Below, piece by piece: positions 39,020-47,773 of a stretch of DNA of 64,000 nucleotides. The notes beneath the pieces are model-generated. The model had not been told where the DNA came from. It did no database searches and saw nothing but the letters and a program-made list of their open reading frames with translations. The stretch's first letter is position 1, and every line of letters begins with the position of its first letter. The position numbers and the translations under genes were made by a program. The stretch lies in assembly GCA_003635315.1 (NCBI GenBank), contig PYJD01000045.1:17492-81491 (forward strand), in the 5' to 3' direction. The DNA is from Candidatus Poribacteria bacterium. GTDB lineage: Bacteria; Poribacteria; WGA-4E; WGA-3G.

Positions 39020-39943
39020 ATGGATAGACGACAAGCTATCACTGGTCATACCAAAATTGTTGGAGTAATCGGCTCACCTATTAACCACAGTCGATCCCCT
39101 CAAATGCATAATGCAGCTCTTTCAAAGGCTGGACTCGACTTTGTATATGTGCCTTTCCATGTGTCTGCTGATGCCATTGATCAAGCAATTAATGGATTTA
39201 AGGCATTAAAGATAATTGGAATAAATGTAACATTACCACATAAACAATCTGTCATTCCATATTTGACTTCAATATCACATGAGGCAGATCTTATTGGTGC
39301 TGTAAATACGCTTACTTTTTTAGATAATGGTATACATGGAGATAATACGGATGCCCCCGGTTTTTTAAGAGCAATGAATGAGAATAACATCCCTATTCCG
39401 ATAGGAAAAGATGTGGTGGTATTAGGGGCTGGAGGTTCCGCACGTGCGATTGTCGTCGCATTGGCTCTCGCTGATGTAAATTCAATTACCATCGTTAACC
39501 GTACAGTACCAAAGGCAATCACTTTAGCTGAAGAACTTACTAAAAAAATTAGTAAACAGTATGTGGATATAATGTCCAAAGATAATGTTGAGAAAAGCGT
39601 AGATGTAACTTTTGATACTAACATTACAGGTATGGGGTTTGACGATAAGCAATTACCTGAGGCAATCGTCAATTGTGCAATGTTAGTAAACACCACTTCA
39701 TCGGGTATGGATGAATCACAGCCTCTCTTAATTAATCAAGAGTGGTTACAATCTGAAACGATAGTATATGACATTGTCTATACTCCACCAATTACAAAAC
39801 TGTTAAAAGCAGCCCAGGAAATGGGTTGTACAACAATTGAGGGTATAGGGATGTTAATTCATCAAGGGGCAATTGCCTTTGAACAATGGACTGGGGTTGA
39901 ACCGTGCGTTAATACAATGAAAAATGCACTGTTAATCAACTAA
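39020..39943 (+). CDS. aroE: Shikimate dehydrogenase
   Basis: 307 residues, slightly longer than typical because of a loop near residues 190-215. The N-terminal domain shows GVIGSPINHSRSPQMHNAALSKAGL with the SRSPxMHN substrate motif, and GINVTLPHKQSVIPYL with catalytic Lys. The NADP domain has VVVLGAGGSARAIVVAL, and the C-terminal IEGIGMLIHQGAIAFEQWTG is a shikimate-binding region. It reduces 3-dehydroshikimate to shikimate with NADPH, a step in aromatic amino acid synthesis (trpB lies at the left edge). The ATG follows an ATAGGTAACTG leader. It is eight bases before the ZapA-like gene, probably cotranscribed. Confidence 0.96.
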   Translation: MDRRQAITGHTKIVGVIGSPINHSRSPQMHNAALSKAGLDFVYVPFHVSADAIDQAINGFKALKIIGINVTLPHKQSVIPYLTSISHEADLIGAVNTLTFLDNGIHGDNTDAPGFLRAMNENNIPIPIGKDVVVLGAGGSARAIVVALALADVNSITIVNRTVPKAITLAEELTKKISKQYVDIMSKDNVEKSVDVTFDTNITGMGFDDKQLPEAIVNCAMLVNTTSSGMDESQPLLINQEWLQSETIVYDIVYTPPITKLLKAAQEMGCTTIEGIGMLIHQGAIAFEQWTGVEPCVNTMKNALLIN

Positions 39944-39956
39944 AAAAGGGATGAAT

Positions 39957-40268
39957 ATGCAAGACGAGCAAAAAACTGAGGAAGAGAGTCAACCTGCTCA
40001 GGAAAATCAAGCCATTCGATTTGTCATTCTGGGTATTCCTTATTCAATCAGACCTACAGAGGAATTAACTGCTGCTGATATTGATGTTTTGGTTACCTAT
40101 GTTAAGAATAGGGTAGAAAGTTATACGCAAAAAGGTTATGACCATACACGTATCCCTATGCTTGTAGCTTTCGATATTGCAAATGAATTACGGGAACTTC
40201 AACAGTTCTATGAATTACCTATCAATCGGGCGATTGATAAACTTAAGATCGTTCTTGAACCTGAGTAA
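39957..40268 (+). CDS. ZapA-like cell-division protein
   Basis: About 103 residues from the ATG at 39957, which has AAGGGA at ideal spacing; an ATG at 39951 is possible. After an acidic Gln/Glu-rich start, residues about 22-40 read VILGIPYSIRPTEELT, close to the ZapA core 'L-G-x-x-Y-x-I-R-x'. Next comes DIDVLVTYVKNRVESYTQ, then PMLVAFDIANELRELQQFYE, the helix that dimerises in ZapA. ZapA bundles FtsZ filaments at midcell. The C-terminal coiled coil is shorter than in E. coli ZapA. No ssrS/6S RNA was recognised downstream, although zapA-ssrS neighbours are common elsewhere. Confidence 0.65.
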   Translation: MQDEQKTEEESQPAQENQAIRFVILGIPYSIRPTEELTAADIDVLVTYVKNRVESYTQKGYDHTRIPMLVAFDIANELRELQQFYELPINRAIDKLKIVLEPE

Positions 40269-40484
40269 GCGATTATATATATGCAAATAACTCATTTTAT
40301 ATTAGGTTGTGTAATGTTTTACTTGATAAATGATCTCAATTTGATTTCTATTACTGTATAATATATTCCATTCTCTCAATATATTGACTCATATATACCC
40401 TATCTAATGTAACCAGATTGATAGTTTATTCTAAATAGATAAAACCAAGAGTCACACCCTCTTGATTGGGTTACCAACTTTTTA

Positions 40485-40513
40485 TTGAAATAATCACAAA
40501 ATTGTGTTACACT
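40485..40513 (+). promoter_or_regulatory. Sigma-70-like promoter for the OmpA-type lipoprotein
   Basis: TTGAAA (40485-40490), a 17-base spacer and TACACT (40508-40513). The spacer contains CACAAAATTGTG, a 5-bp-arm inverted repeat that could be an operator. It lies about 70 bases upstream of the gene; otherwise 40269-40583 shows nothing but a weak 6-bp-arm hairpin near 40445. Confidence 0.45.
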
Positions 40514-40583
40514 ATTACATAACCAATCTTGTATGGAGTAATTAATTTTGGACACTTTCGTATCAATTTTTTGGAGGGATTCC

Positions 40584-41453
40584 ATGAATACCAAAGGAAC
40601 AATCATTGTTTCAACTCTATTATTGACAGGCATTCTATTACTTGGCTGTGGGAAGTTAAGTGAGCAAGAGTTTGAAATGTGGAAAAACGAACATGTAGCA
40701 CAGATTGACCAAACCACTGATGAAATTAAAATGCAAGTTACTAAGCTTGAATCAAAGGTTGATCAGAATGATAAAAATACATCCGAAGCTATTTCAAAGG
40801 CAAAGGATGAAGCTATTGCTGCTTCCCAACAAGGGGATGCTGATACCATTGCTGCAGCAAGACAGAACGCTAAGGAAGAGGATTCCAAATTACGCGCAAA
40901 CCTGTTAAAAGATATTGAATCGCAATCAAAGAAATCTATGGATTTTGCAAAAGCTGAAGATGCAAAAGTCCAAAAAATGGTGAGCGCAAATGCTAATAGT
41001 ATAAAAGCACAAGGCAATGATATAGCAAAACTAAAAGCTCAAGTAACATCTATTTTAGCCGATTTAGGTGAAGTACAAGCTGAAGTTGCATCACAACCTG
41101 CACTATTAGTTACTGTTAATTTTGGAAGTGGACAAACTGGATTATCTAACAAAGCTAAACAAATGCTTGATGGAATTATTAATCAGATTTTAGAAAATCC
41201 TGAAGCACAAGTCATTATTGTTGGTCATGCTGATGGTACTCCCGTTCTACGGGGTGGACATCGTAGTAACTGGGATTTATCCCAATCAAGAGCTAACTCT
41301 GCAGCCAAATATTTGAAAGGAAAAGGCATAGAATCTGATAGGATTAAAGCTGTTGGTAAAGCGCATACAGATCCTGTCGCACCACAGAATACCACTGCCG
41401 GTAGAGCAATGAACCGACGTGTAGAAGTTATACTTAATCCAACAGGTTCATAG
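40584..41453 (+). CDS. OmpA-family (Pal-like) lipoprotein
   Basis: 289 residues from the ATG at 40584, chosen because GGAGGG lies just upstream and the next residues form a lipoprotein signal peptide. The lipobox is LLLGC in GILLLGCGKLSEQ, so the mature N-terminal Cys should be lipidated. Residues about 35-165 are a Lys/Glu/Ala-rich coiled coil. The C-terminal domain is an OmpA peptidoglycan-binding fold: VNFGSGQTGLSNKAKQML, VIIVGHADGTPV, WDLSQSRANSAAKYL and GRAMNRRVEVIL. Probably it tethers the outer membrane to peptidoglycan. A strong terminator follows, so it is monocistronic. Confidence 0.9.
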   Translation: MNTKGTIIVSTLLLTGILLLGCGKLSEQEFEMWKNEHVAQIDQTTDEIKMQVTKLESKVDQNDKNTSEAISKAKDEAIAASQQGDADTIAAARQNAKEEDSKLRANLLKDIESQSKKSMDFAKAEDAKVQKMVSANANSIKAQGNDIAKLKAQVTSILADLGEVQAEVASQPALLVTVNFGSGQTGLSNKAKQMLDGIINQILENPEAQVIIVGHADGTPVLRGGHRSNWDLSQSRANSAAKYLKGKGIESDRIKAVGKAHTDPVAPQNTTAGRAMNRRVEVILNPTGS

Positions 41454-41498
41454 ATTCGACTTTTATTATTTATAAGGTATTAGCTATTTAAGGAAAGC

Positions 41499-41536
41499 AA
41501 GGATGTTCTATTCATAGAACATCCTTCACGTTTTTT
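41499..41536 (+). terminator. Intrinsic terminator of the OmpA-type lipoprotein gene
   Basis: Perfect 12-bp stem AAGGATGTTCTA (41499-41510) with TAGAACATCCTT (41515-41526) around a 4-base loop, then TTTTTT at 41531-41536. Confidence 0.88.
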
Positions 41537-41592
41537 AAATCATTTACATCATACATTCTCTCTGTTTAGTTTTCTCTATTGAATAAACTCTT

Positions 41593-42303
41593 ATGCGTTA
41601 TCTACTTACCATATTAATATTTATTCTGATATTCTCATCAAATTCTCCTGGGGAAAATGCCGATCTCCTGCAGCCCACATCTAACTATACCAAAATCATC
41701 AGTAGTAAGATAATGAATCCTTCTATTCAATTATCAATCTATTCGTATAAACCTTCACTTGGTGATTTGAATGATCTTTTGGTAAACCTTGGAATTCCCA
41801 AGACACCATCTGAATTAATGACTTCATTATCTATCGTACTACACCATCTACCACAAATTGACTCACGTATTGAGATCGGTTATTGGAGTACAGAGTTAAG
41901 TACACCCCCTCCTAACCCTTTGATACTGAACGCCTCATTAACGCCGATTTCTTATCAAATTATCTATAGACCTGAACTTCTATATAATTACATACCAATC
42001 TACATTGGTTGTGGTATAGGATATCTAAGAGCTAATTTCAGTGGAAACTTAACAGAGACACTTGAAGCACAAGGTATTACATTAGGTAGTGATGCATCAA
42101 ATACAATTGGTTATGTATTCATTGGTGCTGAATTGCTAAATTGGGAATCCAATCCTGGTTCTGAGAATAGATTTGGAATGAATGCCTCAATTAATCTTGA
42201 AATCAAACGTATTCTTAAGACCATTGAAACAACTACCAACCCTCCTCTTGACATAATCTTGGATGGAACTGCCATTGGACTTGGCGTTAGAACGAAATTC
42301 TAA
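41593..42303 (+). CDS. Hypothetical exported protein, probable outer-membrane barrel
   Basis: 236 residues with signal peptide MRYLLTILIFILIFSSNSPG. The rest alternates hydrophobic and polar residues with many aromatic residues and glycines (YIPIYIGCGIGYLRANFSG, YVFIGAEL, GMNASINLEIKR), and the protein ends in Phe (GLGVRTKF). These are hallmarks of outer-membrane beta-barrels. No family was recognised. The next gene, an O-antigen ligase-like protein, starts eight bases later, so they are probably cotranscribed and may both serve surface polysaccharide export. Function unknown. Confidence 0.55.
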   Translation: MRYLLTILIFILIFSSNSPGENADLLQPTSNYTKIISSKIMNPSIQLSIYSYKPSLGDLNDLLVNLGIPKTPSELMTSLSIVLHHLPQIDSRIEIGYWSTELSTPPPNPLILNASLTPISYQIIYRPELLYNYIPIYIGCGIGYLRANFSGNLTETLEAQGITLGSDASNTIGYVFIGAELLNWESNPGSENRFGMNASINLEIKRILKTIETTTNPPLDIILDGTAIGLGVRTKF

Positions 42304-42311
42304 TCCTACTG

Positions 42312-43712
42312 ATGTCCTTTATACAGAAGAAATATATCGTTGTTATCCTTTCTTGTATATTGTTAGGTTGTGTCATCGGTATATATTCAGAGACACCAAT
42401 TGCCACAATATGTTTACTATCAATCATTGGCATTTTTGTGTTTATAGGAAAAGAACTGGCATTATGTGCACTTTTAATCTGTTTGCCTTTTTCATTTCGT
42501 TATATAATCCCTCAACTCCTTGAAATACAAACCCCTACAGAACCACTCTTAGGAATGCTTTGTGCAGTTTATTTCTTAAAGAAAATATTAGATTTCACTC
42601 TAAAGAATAAAGATAACAGAACACGGTTTCCTTTCTTACTTCCACTCGGTTTCTTTATATTTGTAACCTTCCTATCAACTATCAATACCCCTGAAGTTTT
42701 CGCTACATTAAAAGGGTCAATACGCGCATCAATCTATATGTTGTTCTCTCTGGTTGTGTATGATATTGTTCGGAATCGTGTGAATTTACACAGAATATCG
42801 ATAGCAACCTTTCCAAGTGCTGCAGTGGCAGTTATATGGACTGTTATTGTTCTTATCTATAATATTGATGAATGGCAATGGACAAGTTCATACCGAAATT
42901 CACCTTTTACGAATTATTCTGTATACGGTTCATTTACCGCCATCTTCTTTTTGGTATGTCTTAGTCGTCTAATGTTTGATAATGGACAGTATGATCGATT
43001 CCTATGGACTGTGATGGCGATCTGTTTTGGATTTGGATTGATTATGTGCTTTTCACGGGGCGTATGGCTTTCGGTTATTGTAGCTATCGGATTTCTGTTG
43101 CTTCAATTGGGTAAAGGTGTAACACATAGAAAGATACTGTTTATGGGTATAGCTTGTTTAATCATATTGGTTACATTCAGTCTCCCCGGTGTCTATAGCT
43201 CTGTTTTGGAAAGGATTTCAACGACTGTTGATATTAACTACGCCTCCAATAGGGCAAGACTCCTAAGATGGGGACAGGCACTTAATATGTTCCTTCAAAA
43301 TCCAATATTAGGGAAGGGGTATGGCGCATTTGCTATGCTGTATGAGGAGGATGTAGCACTTGTTGGAACATATACTGCACAATACCAATTAGGAGCACAT
43401 AGTGAATATTTACAGGTAATGGCTGAATTAGGCATTATTGGATTAGGGGCATGGATTTGGCTTAATCTATCATTTCTACTCTTCGGATTAAAAGCATTGA
43501 AAGGCATTGAAAATGGGTTTTATCGCTCAATTATCATCGGATTGATGGCTTCAGAAATCTCATTAATGATACACTTTATAGTTAATAATCTACTAAATGG
43601 GGACGCTATAGGTGTACCGTTCTGGGGGATTTACGGTCTGTTACCTGCTGTAGTATATTTGGCAGAAAATAGATCAGAAAATACAACACAAGAAGACCTC
43701 TATAGGATATAA
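42312..43712 (+). CDS. O-antigen ligase/polymerase-like membrane protein (Wzy_C)
   Basis: 466 residues, about 11-12 membrane spans. Signature segments are RNSPFTNYSVYGSFTAIFF, IMCFSRGVWLSVIVAIGFL (the SRG motif) and the periplasmic loop with AHSEYLQVMAELGIIGLGAW, the conserved H-S/N-E/x-Y-L unit of Wzy_C/O-antigen ligases. GKGYGAF lies before it. Such proteins join polymerised glycans to lipid A core or to other acceptors. It starts eight bases after the barrel protein stop. No other polysaccharide genes lie in the window, so the glycan is unknown. The start has only a weak ribosome site. Confidence 0.85.
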   Translation: MSFIQKKYIVVILSCILLGCVIGIYSETPIATICLLSIIGIFVFIGKELALCALLICLPFSFRYIIPQLLEIQTPTEPLLGMLCAVYFLKKILDFTLKNKDNRTRFPFLLPLGFFIFVTFLSTINTPEVFATLKGSIRASIYMLFSLVVYDIVRNRVNLHRISIATFPSAAVAVIWTVIVLIYNIDEWQWTSSYRNSPFTNYSVYGSFTAIFFLVCLSRLMFDNGQYDRFLWTVMAICFGFGLIMCFSRGVWLSVIVAIGFLLLQLGKGVTHRKILFMGIACLIILVTFSLPGVYSSVLERISTTVDINYASNRARLLRWGQALNMFLQNPILGKGYGAFAMLYEEDVALVGTYTAQYQLGAHSEYLQVMAELGIIGLGAWIWLNLSFLLFGLKALKGIENGFYRSIIIGLMASEISLMIHFIVNNLLNGDAIGVPFWGIYGLLPAVVYLAENRSENTTQEDLYRI

Positions 43713-43768
43713 TGAAATATTAACAATCTTCTATATAAAGCATTCTACTGTAGATAAACGAGGAATAT

Positions 43769-45127
43769 ATGAATATAATCCATATAATATCAGATACCTT
43801 TCGTAGAGATAACTTAGAAATGTATGGTGGAAAAGGTTATTGTCCGGCACTGAATGCCTTCGCTGAAAAATGTGTCGTGTTTGATAAAGCATATGTCTGT
43901 AGTTACCCTACTGTTCCTATTCGCGGTGACCTCGTTACCGGGGAGGTAGGAATTTGTCGACGTGGTTGGGAACCTTTACAACGAAATGTTCCTGTGATTA
44001 CTAATTCCTTATCTAAAGCCGGTGTTATTAGTATGATGATTGCAGATACGCCACACCATCTAAATAACGGATTCTTCTATAATCGTGGTTTTACAGGATG
44101 GAAGTGGATTCGAGGACAAGAAAGTGATCTATTAGAGACACATCCATTCAACTATGATACGGATTTAGTTCGACGCTATAGACAACATACAAGACCCCAT
44201 CCTGAAAATTTACCCGCAGGTATCTATAATCACCTTAAGAATTCTGATTCACGTTTCAATGAAGGGGACACGTTTGTTGCTCAAACAATACAAGCCGCAT
44301 GTAATTGGCTTGAGAAGAATTACAAACATGAAAATTTTTATCTTATGGTTGACACATTCGATCCACATGAACCATGGGATGTACCTGATTGGTATATAAG
44401 ACGGTTTGACCCTGAAGATTACGATGGTCCTGAACCGATTTATCCAACATATGGGCACAATAAAATGGATGAACGAACAACACAACGACTCAACAGTTTA
44501 TATAGAGCTGAAGCTTCTTTGGTAGACAATTGGATCGGACAACTATTACGAAAAATCGACTATATGGGACTAATGGAAAATACCATGATCCTATTTATGG
44601 CGGATCACGGGTTTCTATTAGGTGAACATGGTCTCATCGCAAAGAATTTGGGGATGTATGAGGAAATTGTACATATACCATTACTCATATACCATCCTGA
44701 AGCAAAACCACGTCATACTGATGCCTTAGCGAGTATTATTGACATACCAGCCACTATAATAGATGCTTTTGGTGCTGAAAGAGGTAATAATGTGGAAGGT
44801 ATTAGTCTATTGCCAATAGTCATGAATGAAACTGATACTTGTAGAGATTACGCTATTACCCACGGAGCATGGGGTGGTGGATGGAGTCCAGATGGTGGAA
44901 GTCCACATGGAAGTGTTACTGATGGAACTTGGTCATTGCTCTTAGAAAATCAAGGAGCACCAAAAGAGTTATACCATCTCCCTTCTGATCCTCAACAGTT
45001 AAATAATAGATTTGAATCGGATACAGTTGAAGCACGCAGACTATACCAAGCCTTTTTGGATTTTTTACCCCAACATGGTGGCCCTGATGCTATGGTTCAA
45101 CAATTTCAAAGTAGATGGGAATTGTAA
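43769..45127 (+). CDS. Sulfatase-fold protein with Thr at the formylglycine position
   Basis: 452 residues with the alkaline-phosphatase/sulfatase fold: MNIIHIISDTFRRDNLEMYGG gives the first metal ligand Asp9, and the second site is D279-H280 in MADHGFLLGEHGLIAK. The usual C/S-x-P-x-R motif reads T48-V-P-I-R52, so no Cys or Ser is available for formylglycine. Thr is the nucleophile in nucleotide pyrophosphatases and phosphonoacetate hydrolases of the same superfamily, so this may be a phosphodiesterase or phosphohydrolase. There is no signal peptide, which also argues for a cytoplasmic role. A GAGGA leader supports the ATG. A strong terminator follows. Confidence 0.83.
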   Translation: MNIIHIISDTFRRDNLEMYGGKGYCPALNAFAEKCVVFDKAYVCSYPTVPIRGDLVTGEVGICRRGWEPLQRNVPVITNSLSKAGVISMMIADTPHHLNNGFFYNRGFTGWKWIRGQESDLLETHPFNYDTDLVRRYRQHTRPHPENLPAGIYNHLKNSDSRFNEGDTFVAQTIQAACNWLEKNYKHENFYLMVDTFDPHEPWDVPDWYIRRFDPEDYDGPEPIYPTYGHNKMDERTTQRLNSLYRAEASLVDNWIGQLLRKIDYMGLMENTMILFMADHGFLLGEHGLIAKNLGMYEEIVHIPLLIYHPEAKPRHTDALASIIDIPATIIDAFGAERGNNVEGISLLPIVMNETDTCRDYAITHGAWGGGWSPDGGSPHGSVTDGTWSLLLENQGAPKELYHLPSDPQQLNNRFESDTVEARRLYQAFLDFLPQHGGPDAMVQQFQSRWEL

Positions 45128-45184
45128 AACACATAGCCTATACTTTGGGATTGTTTTACCTACATCATCACCACATAAAAATGC

Positions 45185-45221
45185 AAAAGGTTGGTGAACT
45201 ATGAGTTCACCAACCTTTTTT
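45185..45221. terminator. Bidirectional terminator between sulfatase-like gene and hsp20
   Basis: Perfect 16-bp stem AAAAGGTTGGTGAACT (45185-45200) with its complement at 45204-45219, 3-base loop, T-run on the plus strand to 45221 and a matching T-run on the minus strand. It serves both converging genes. Confidence 0.9.
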
Positions 45222-45247
45222 AATATTCATTAAGCTTCATTATGATT

Positions 45248-45685
45248 CTATTCCCCAGATGAATCTGAACCAATTTGAATTTCCCTGGGTTTTACCTCTT
45301 CTGGTTTTGGTATCGACAGGGTTAATACACCATCTCTGAATTCGGCATTGATATTGTCTGGTTCAACCTTCGGGGGTAGATAGAAAACCCTTTCAAAACT
45401 ACCAAAGCGGGTCTCTTTACGATGATAATTCCTGGTTTCTTCAGAATCTTGATGTTTCTCACCAGTTATTGTAAGTAAATTGTCTTTTACTGAAATACTA
45501 ACATCATCCTTTGATACACCTGGCAATTCAGCCCGTACCTCATACCCGTAATCTGATTCAGAGATATCTGTTGTCGGCATCCACTTTGATTCAGTCGATT
45601 TAGTATAGGTACTGAAGGGTCTAAAGATTGTGCGATTAAACCTGTTTGGTGTGAATCCTGGTTTGCGGATGGTTATATAAGTCAT
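45248..45685 (-). CDS. Hsp20-family small heat-shock protein (second of tandem pair)
   Basis: 145 residues from the ATG at 45685, chosen because AAGGAGT precedes it by seven bases. The alpha-crystallin domain spans about residues 35-130: DYGYEVRAELPGVSKDDVSISV, then LTITGEKHQDSEE, and RVFYLPPKVEPDNINAEF followed by DGVLTLSIPK. The IxI-type tail is REIQIGS. Small Hsps hold unfolded proteins as ATP-independent chaperones. The gene is about 67 bases after its paralogue on the same strand and is closely similar to it; a recent duplication seems likely. A long inverted repeat sits between them. Confidence 0.95.
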   Translation of the reverse strand: MTYITIRKPGFTPNRFNRTIFRPFSTYTKSTESKWMPTTDISESDYGYEVRAELPGVSKDDVSISVKDNLLTITGEKHQDSEETRNYHRKETRFGSFERVFYLPPKVEPDNINAEFRDGVLTLSIPKPEEVKPREIQIGSDSSGE

Positions 45686-45713
45686 TATTCTACTCCTTGT
45701 CATTTGAATTGTA

Positions 45714-45761
45714 ATTCTTGATATACCATTTTACAGACTATACAAAAGGTATATCAAGAAT
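45714..45761 (-). repeat. 14-bp inverted repeat between the two hsp20 genes
   Basis: ATTCTTGATATACC (45714-45727) and its exact complement GGTATATCAAGAAT (45748-45761) bracket 20 bases. On the plus strand TAGTTTTT follows, but the flanking genes are on the minus strand, where no T-run follows. It could attenuate or stabilise the intercistronic mRNA. It leaves the AAGGAGT ribosome site free, so a classical RNA thermometer is not indicated. Confidence 0.5.
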
Positions 45762-45769
45762 AGTTTTTA

Positions 45770-46222
45770 TTAGGAATTTACTTCAATCGGTATTTCAGTC
45801 GGTTTTTCCTCTTCGACCTTTGGAATGTAAAGGGTCAAAACTCCATCTTTGAATCCTGCCTTAATTTCCGAGGTATTGACTTGTCGTGGAAGTGTAAAAC
45901 TTCTTTGGAATGTTCCATACCGTCTTTCAACACGATGAATGTTTCTCTCATCACTTTTCTCTTCTTGACGTTTTTCACCTTTTATTGTGAGTAAGTTATC
46001 TGTTACAGTAACATTGACATCACTTTCAAGTACTCCAGGAAGTTCAGCATGGATTTCATAACTATTATCCGTTTCAGTAATATCTACAGTCGGCATCCAT
46101 GAAGAGCTTTCTGATTTAGTTTCCACATCATTGGAATCAAGAAGATCACCAAAGATTCTACCCATCTCATTATGTAAGTTGAATAGATTTCCAATCGGTC
46201 TGCGTGTGGTTAAGAAGGTCAT
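45770..46222 (-). CDS. Hsp20-family small heat-shock protein (first of tandem pair)
   Basis: 150 residues. The N-terminal arm MTFLTTRRPIGNLFNLHNEMGRIFG is typical, followed by the alpha-crystallin domain: DNSYEIHAELPGVLESDVNVTV, LLTIKGEKRQEE, RYGTFQRSFTLPRQV and FKDGVLTLYIPK. The C-terminal tail has TEIPIEV. A chaperone that binds unfolding proteins under heat or other stress. An AAAGGAG nine bases upstream supports the ATG. It is upstream of the second Hsp20 gene, so the two probably share a promoter. No CIRCE element (controlled by HrcA) was seen. Confidence 0.95.
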   Translation of the reverse strand: MTFLTTRRPIGNLFNLHNEMGRIFGDLLDSNDVETKSESSSWMPTVDITETDNSYEIHAELPGVLESDVNVTVTDNLLTIKGEKRQEEKSDERNIHRVERRYGTFQRSFTLPRQVNTSEIKAGFKDGVLTLYIPKVEEEKPTEIPIEVNS

Positions 46223-46625
46223 TTTTTTACTCCTTTATATTGTCTGTTGTATACTATAGTTAATACTTAATCGTTGACTTATTCTCATTGAACTTACTTG
46301 ATGACTATAATGCAAAATCAATGCCAAATATCAATATTTTTACAATAAATGTGTTTGAATTATTAAATTTGTATTACTACTATAAGCTATAATCGTTGAT
46401 GAATACTAAGATTAGAAAGGATATCCCAAACAATATTCTTATTAAAGGAATTATGATTTATCTGTTTTTAGATTATTCTTCTCATGAATGATGATATGAA
46501 TATTGAAAAAGCCAAAATGACATATGCGTGTCAGATTGAATCAATCAATAGGTCATTTATGCACTAAACTGTCACCTTAAAAATACGAAACATATAAAAA
46601 ACTATGTTATAAAAAGGAAAAAAAA

Positions 46626-47262
46626 TGAAGAAATTTGTAAGAACAAACATCACATATATGAAATAGAGTTGAAATAGTAGTAAACATACGTTACAATGAT
46701 AGATTCAGAATTAATATAATACACATACGAATGTTAAAAATAATCAAATCAATATGAAGAAAGAAAATATATACACTGCTATACAAATATCAATAATACC
46801 TCATATCCCAATGGAAAATTAAAGTGTTGAGGAATTCATCAATAACAAATTTTTATTTTTTTACAGAAATTCGTAAATTGTCTATAAACATAGGTGGCTA
46901 CTTACTTTATAGCGACTATACTGAAATAGGGGTGACAGAAAAAAGTTACGATTTCGTAACTTTTTAACATAAAAATTAATGTAATTGTTCTATCGGACTT
47001 CGTCAAGATATTACCAAATGAATAAATTAATCTTCATGTATGGAAATCCCTACGAATTCCTCAATGACATAACAGTAAGGATAGATAAGAAATATAAAGA
47101 AAAAAACCAAAATCAATGGATTACAAAAAAAGTAAAAGACACAAAATACATAATTTTCGTAAATTCTCATAACTAAAATAAAATTGCTCTAAACCCAGTG
47201 TAGGACTGGCGGGATAAGGCTTTTGCCAATGGCACACAAAGTGACAAAAAGTGTAACATTTT
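46626..47262. repeat. Diverged dispersed repeat, copy B (pairs with 4263-5100)
   Basis: Colinear with copy A. Identical 22-base (46934-46955) and 21-base (47241-47261) words are set in about 60-70% similar AT-rich sequence. In this copy the hairpin is perfect: AAAAAGTTACGA (46940-46951) and its complement 46954-46965 around TT. It has no recognisable gene; a 63-codon frame at 46985 is not conserved in copy A. Upstream, 46223-46625 holds AT-rich DNA and the Hsp20 promoter region with nothing else seen. Function unknown; it could be a relic of a mobile element or a structured RNA. Confidence 0.65.
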
Positions 47263-47429
47263 AAACTATATAAGAATCGTATTATTACTATTGTTAATAT
47301 TTGGAAAGACCGAAATTTACAGAAAAATCTTTGAGATAACAATAATACATGGCAAAACAATACCCTCTCAAATATAGGATTTATGAGATTTGTTCTGTTG
47401 AATCTTGTAGCAGATGATATTTAGTGTTT

Positions 47430-47693
47430 ATGTAATACCATTTCAAAGAAATATGATGACATATCAACAACATTCCCACAACCCGGTCATAGCGGTTTGA
47501 TGAAGATTAAGTTATTAATTCAGTAATTTCTTAACGGGTGATAAATCACCCTACTACGAACCAACCTGTTTGTAGTAGGGCAATTCATTACCCGTCAAAT
47601 ACCCAAAGTATTATTTAATCTTCATGGAACCGCTACGAATATAATATAACACGCGTGTTTATTACACCTATTCATTTAGAAATGGTATTACAT
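47430..47693. mobile_element. 264-bp MITE-like palindromic element related to the Rpn unit
   Basis: The ends are perfect 15-bp inverted repeats, ATGTAATACCATTTC at 47430-47444 and its complement at 47679-47693. Inside are nested arms: 47490-47510 with 47615-47635 (19 of 21 match) and 47534-47557 with 47572-47595 (about 20 of 24 match) around a 14-base loop. The ends share ATACCATTTC with the Rpn unit TIRs. The internal stretch GATGAAGATTAAG...TTAATTCAGTAATTTCTT aligns with 29334-29385. It encodes nothing, so it looks like a non-autonomous derivative (MITE) of the Rpn unit. No certain target duplication was found. Confidence 0.62.
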
Positions 47694-47773
47694 TATTCGG
47701 AATAATTACTTGATCGTAATCTCTTGCCATAGAAGACTATAGAAGGTAATATAGGATGGAAGAGCAATAAAAG

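Noticed and set aside
40269..40583. Possible 6S RNA after the ZapA-like gene
   Set aside because: No long hairpin with an open bubble could be drawn; only the promoter and a weak hairpin were visible.
45714..45761. RNA thermometer of the ROSE/fourU type
   Set aside because: The hairpin does not cover the AAGGAG ribosome site.
46985..47176. 63-codon frame inside repeat copy B
   Set aside because: The same region of copy A has stops and indels, so the frame is not preserved.
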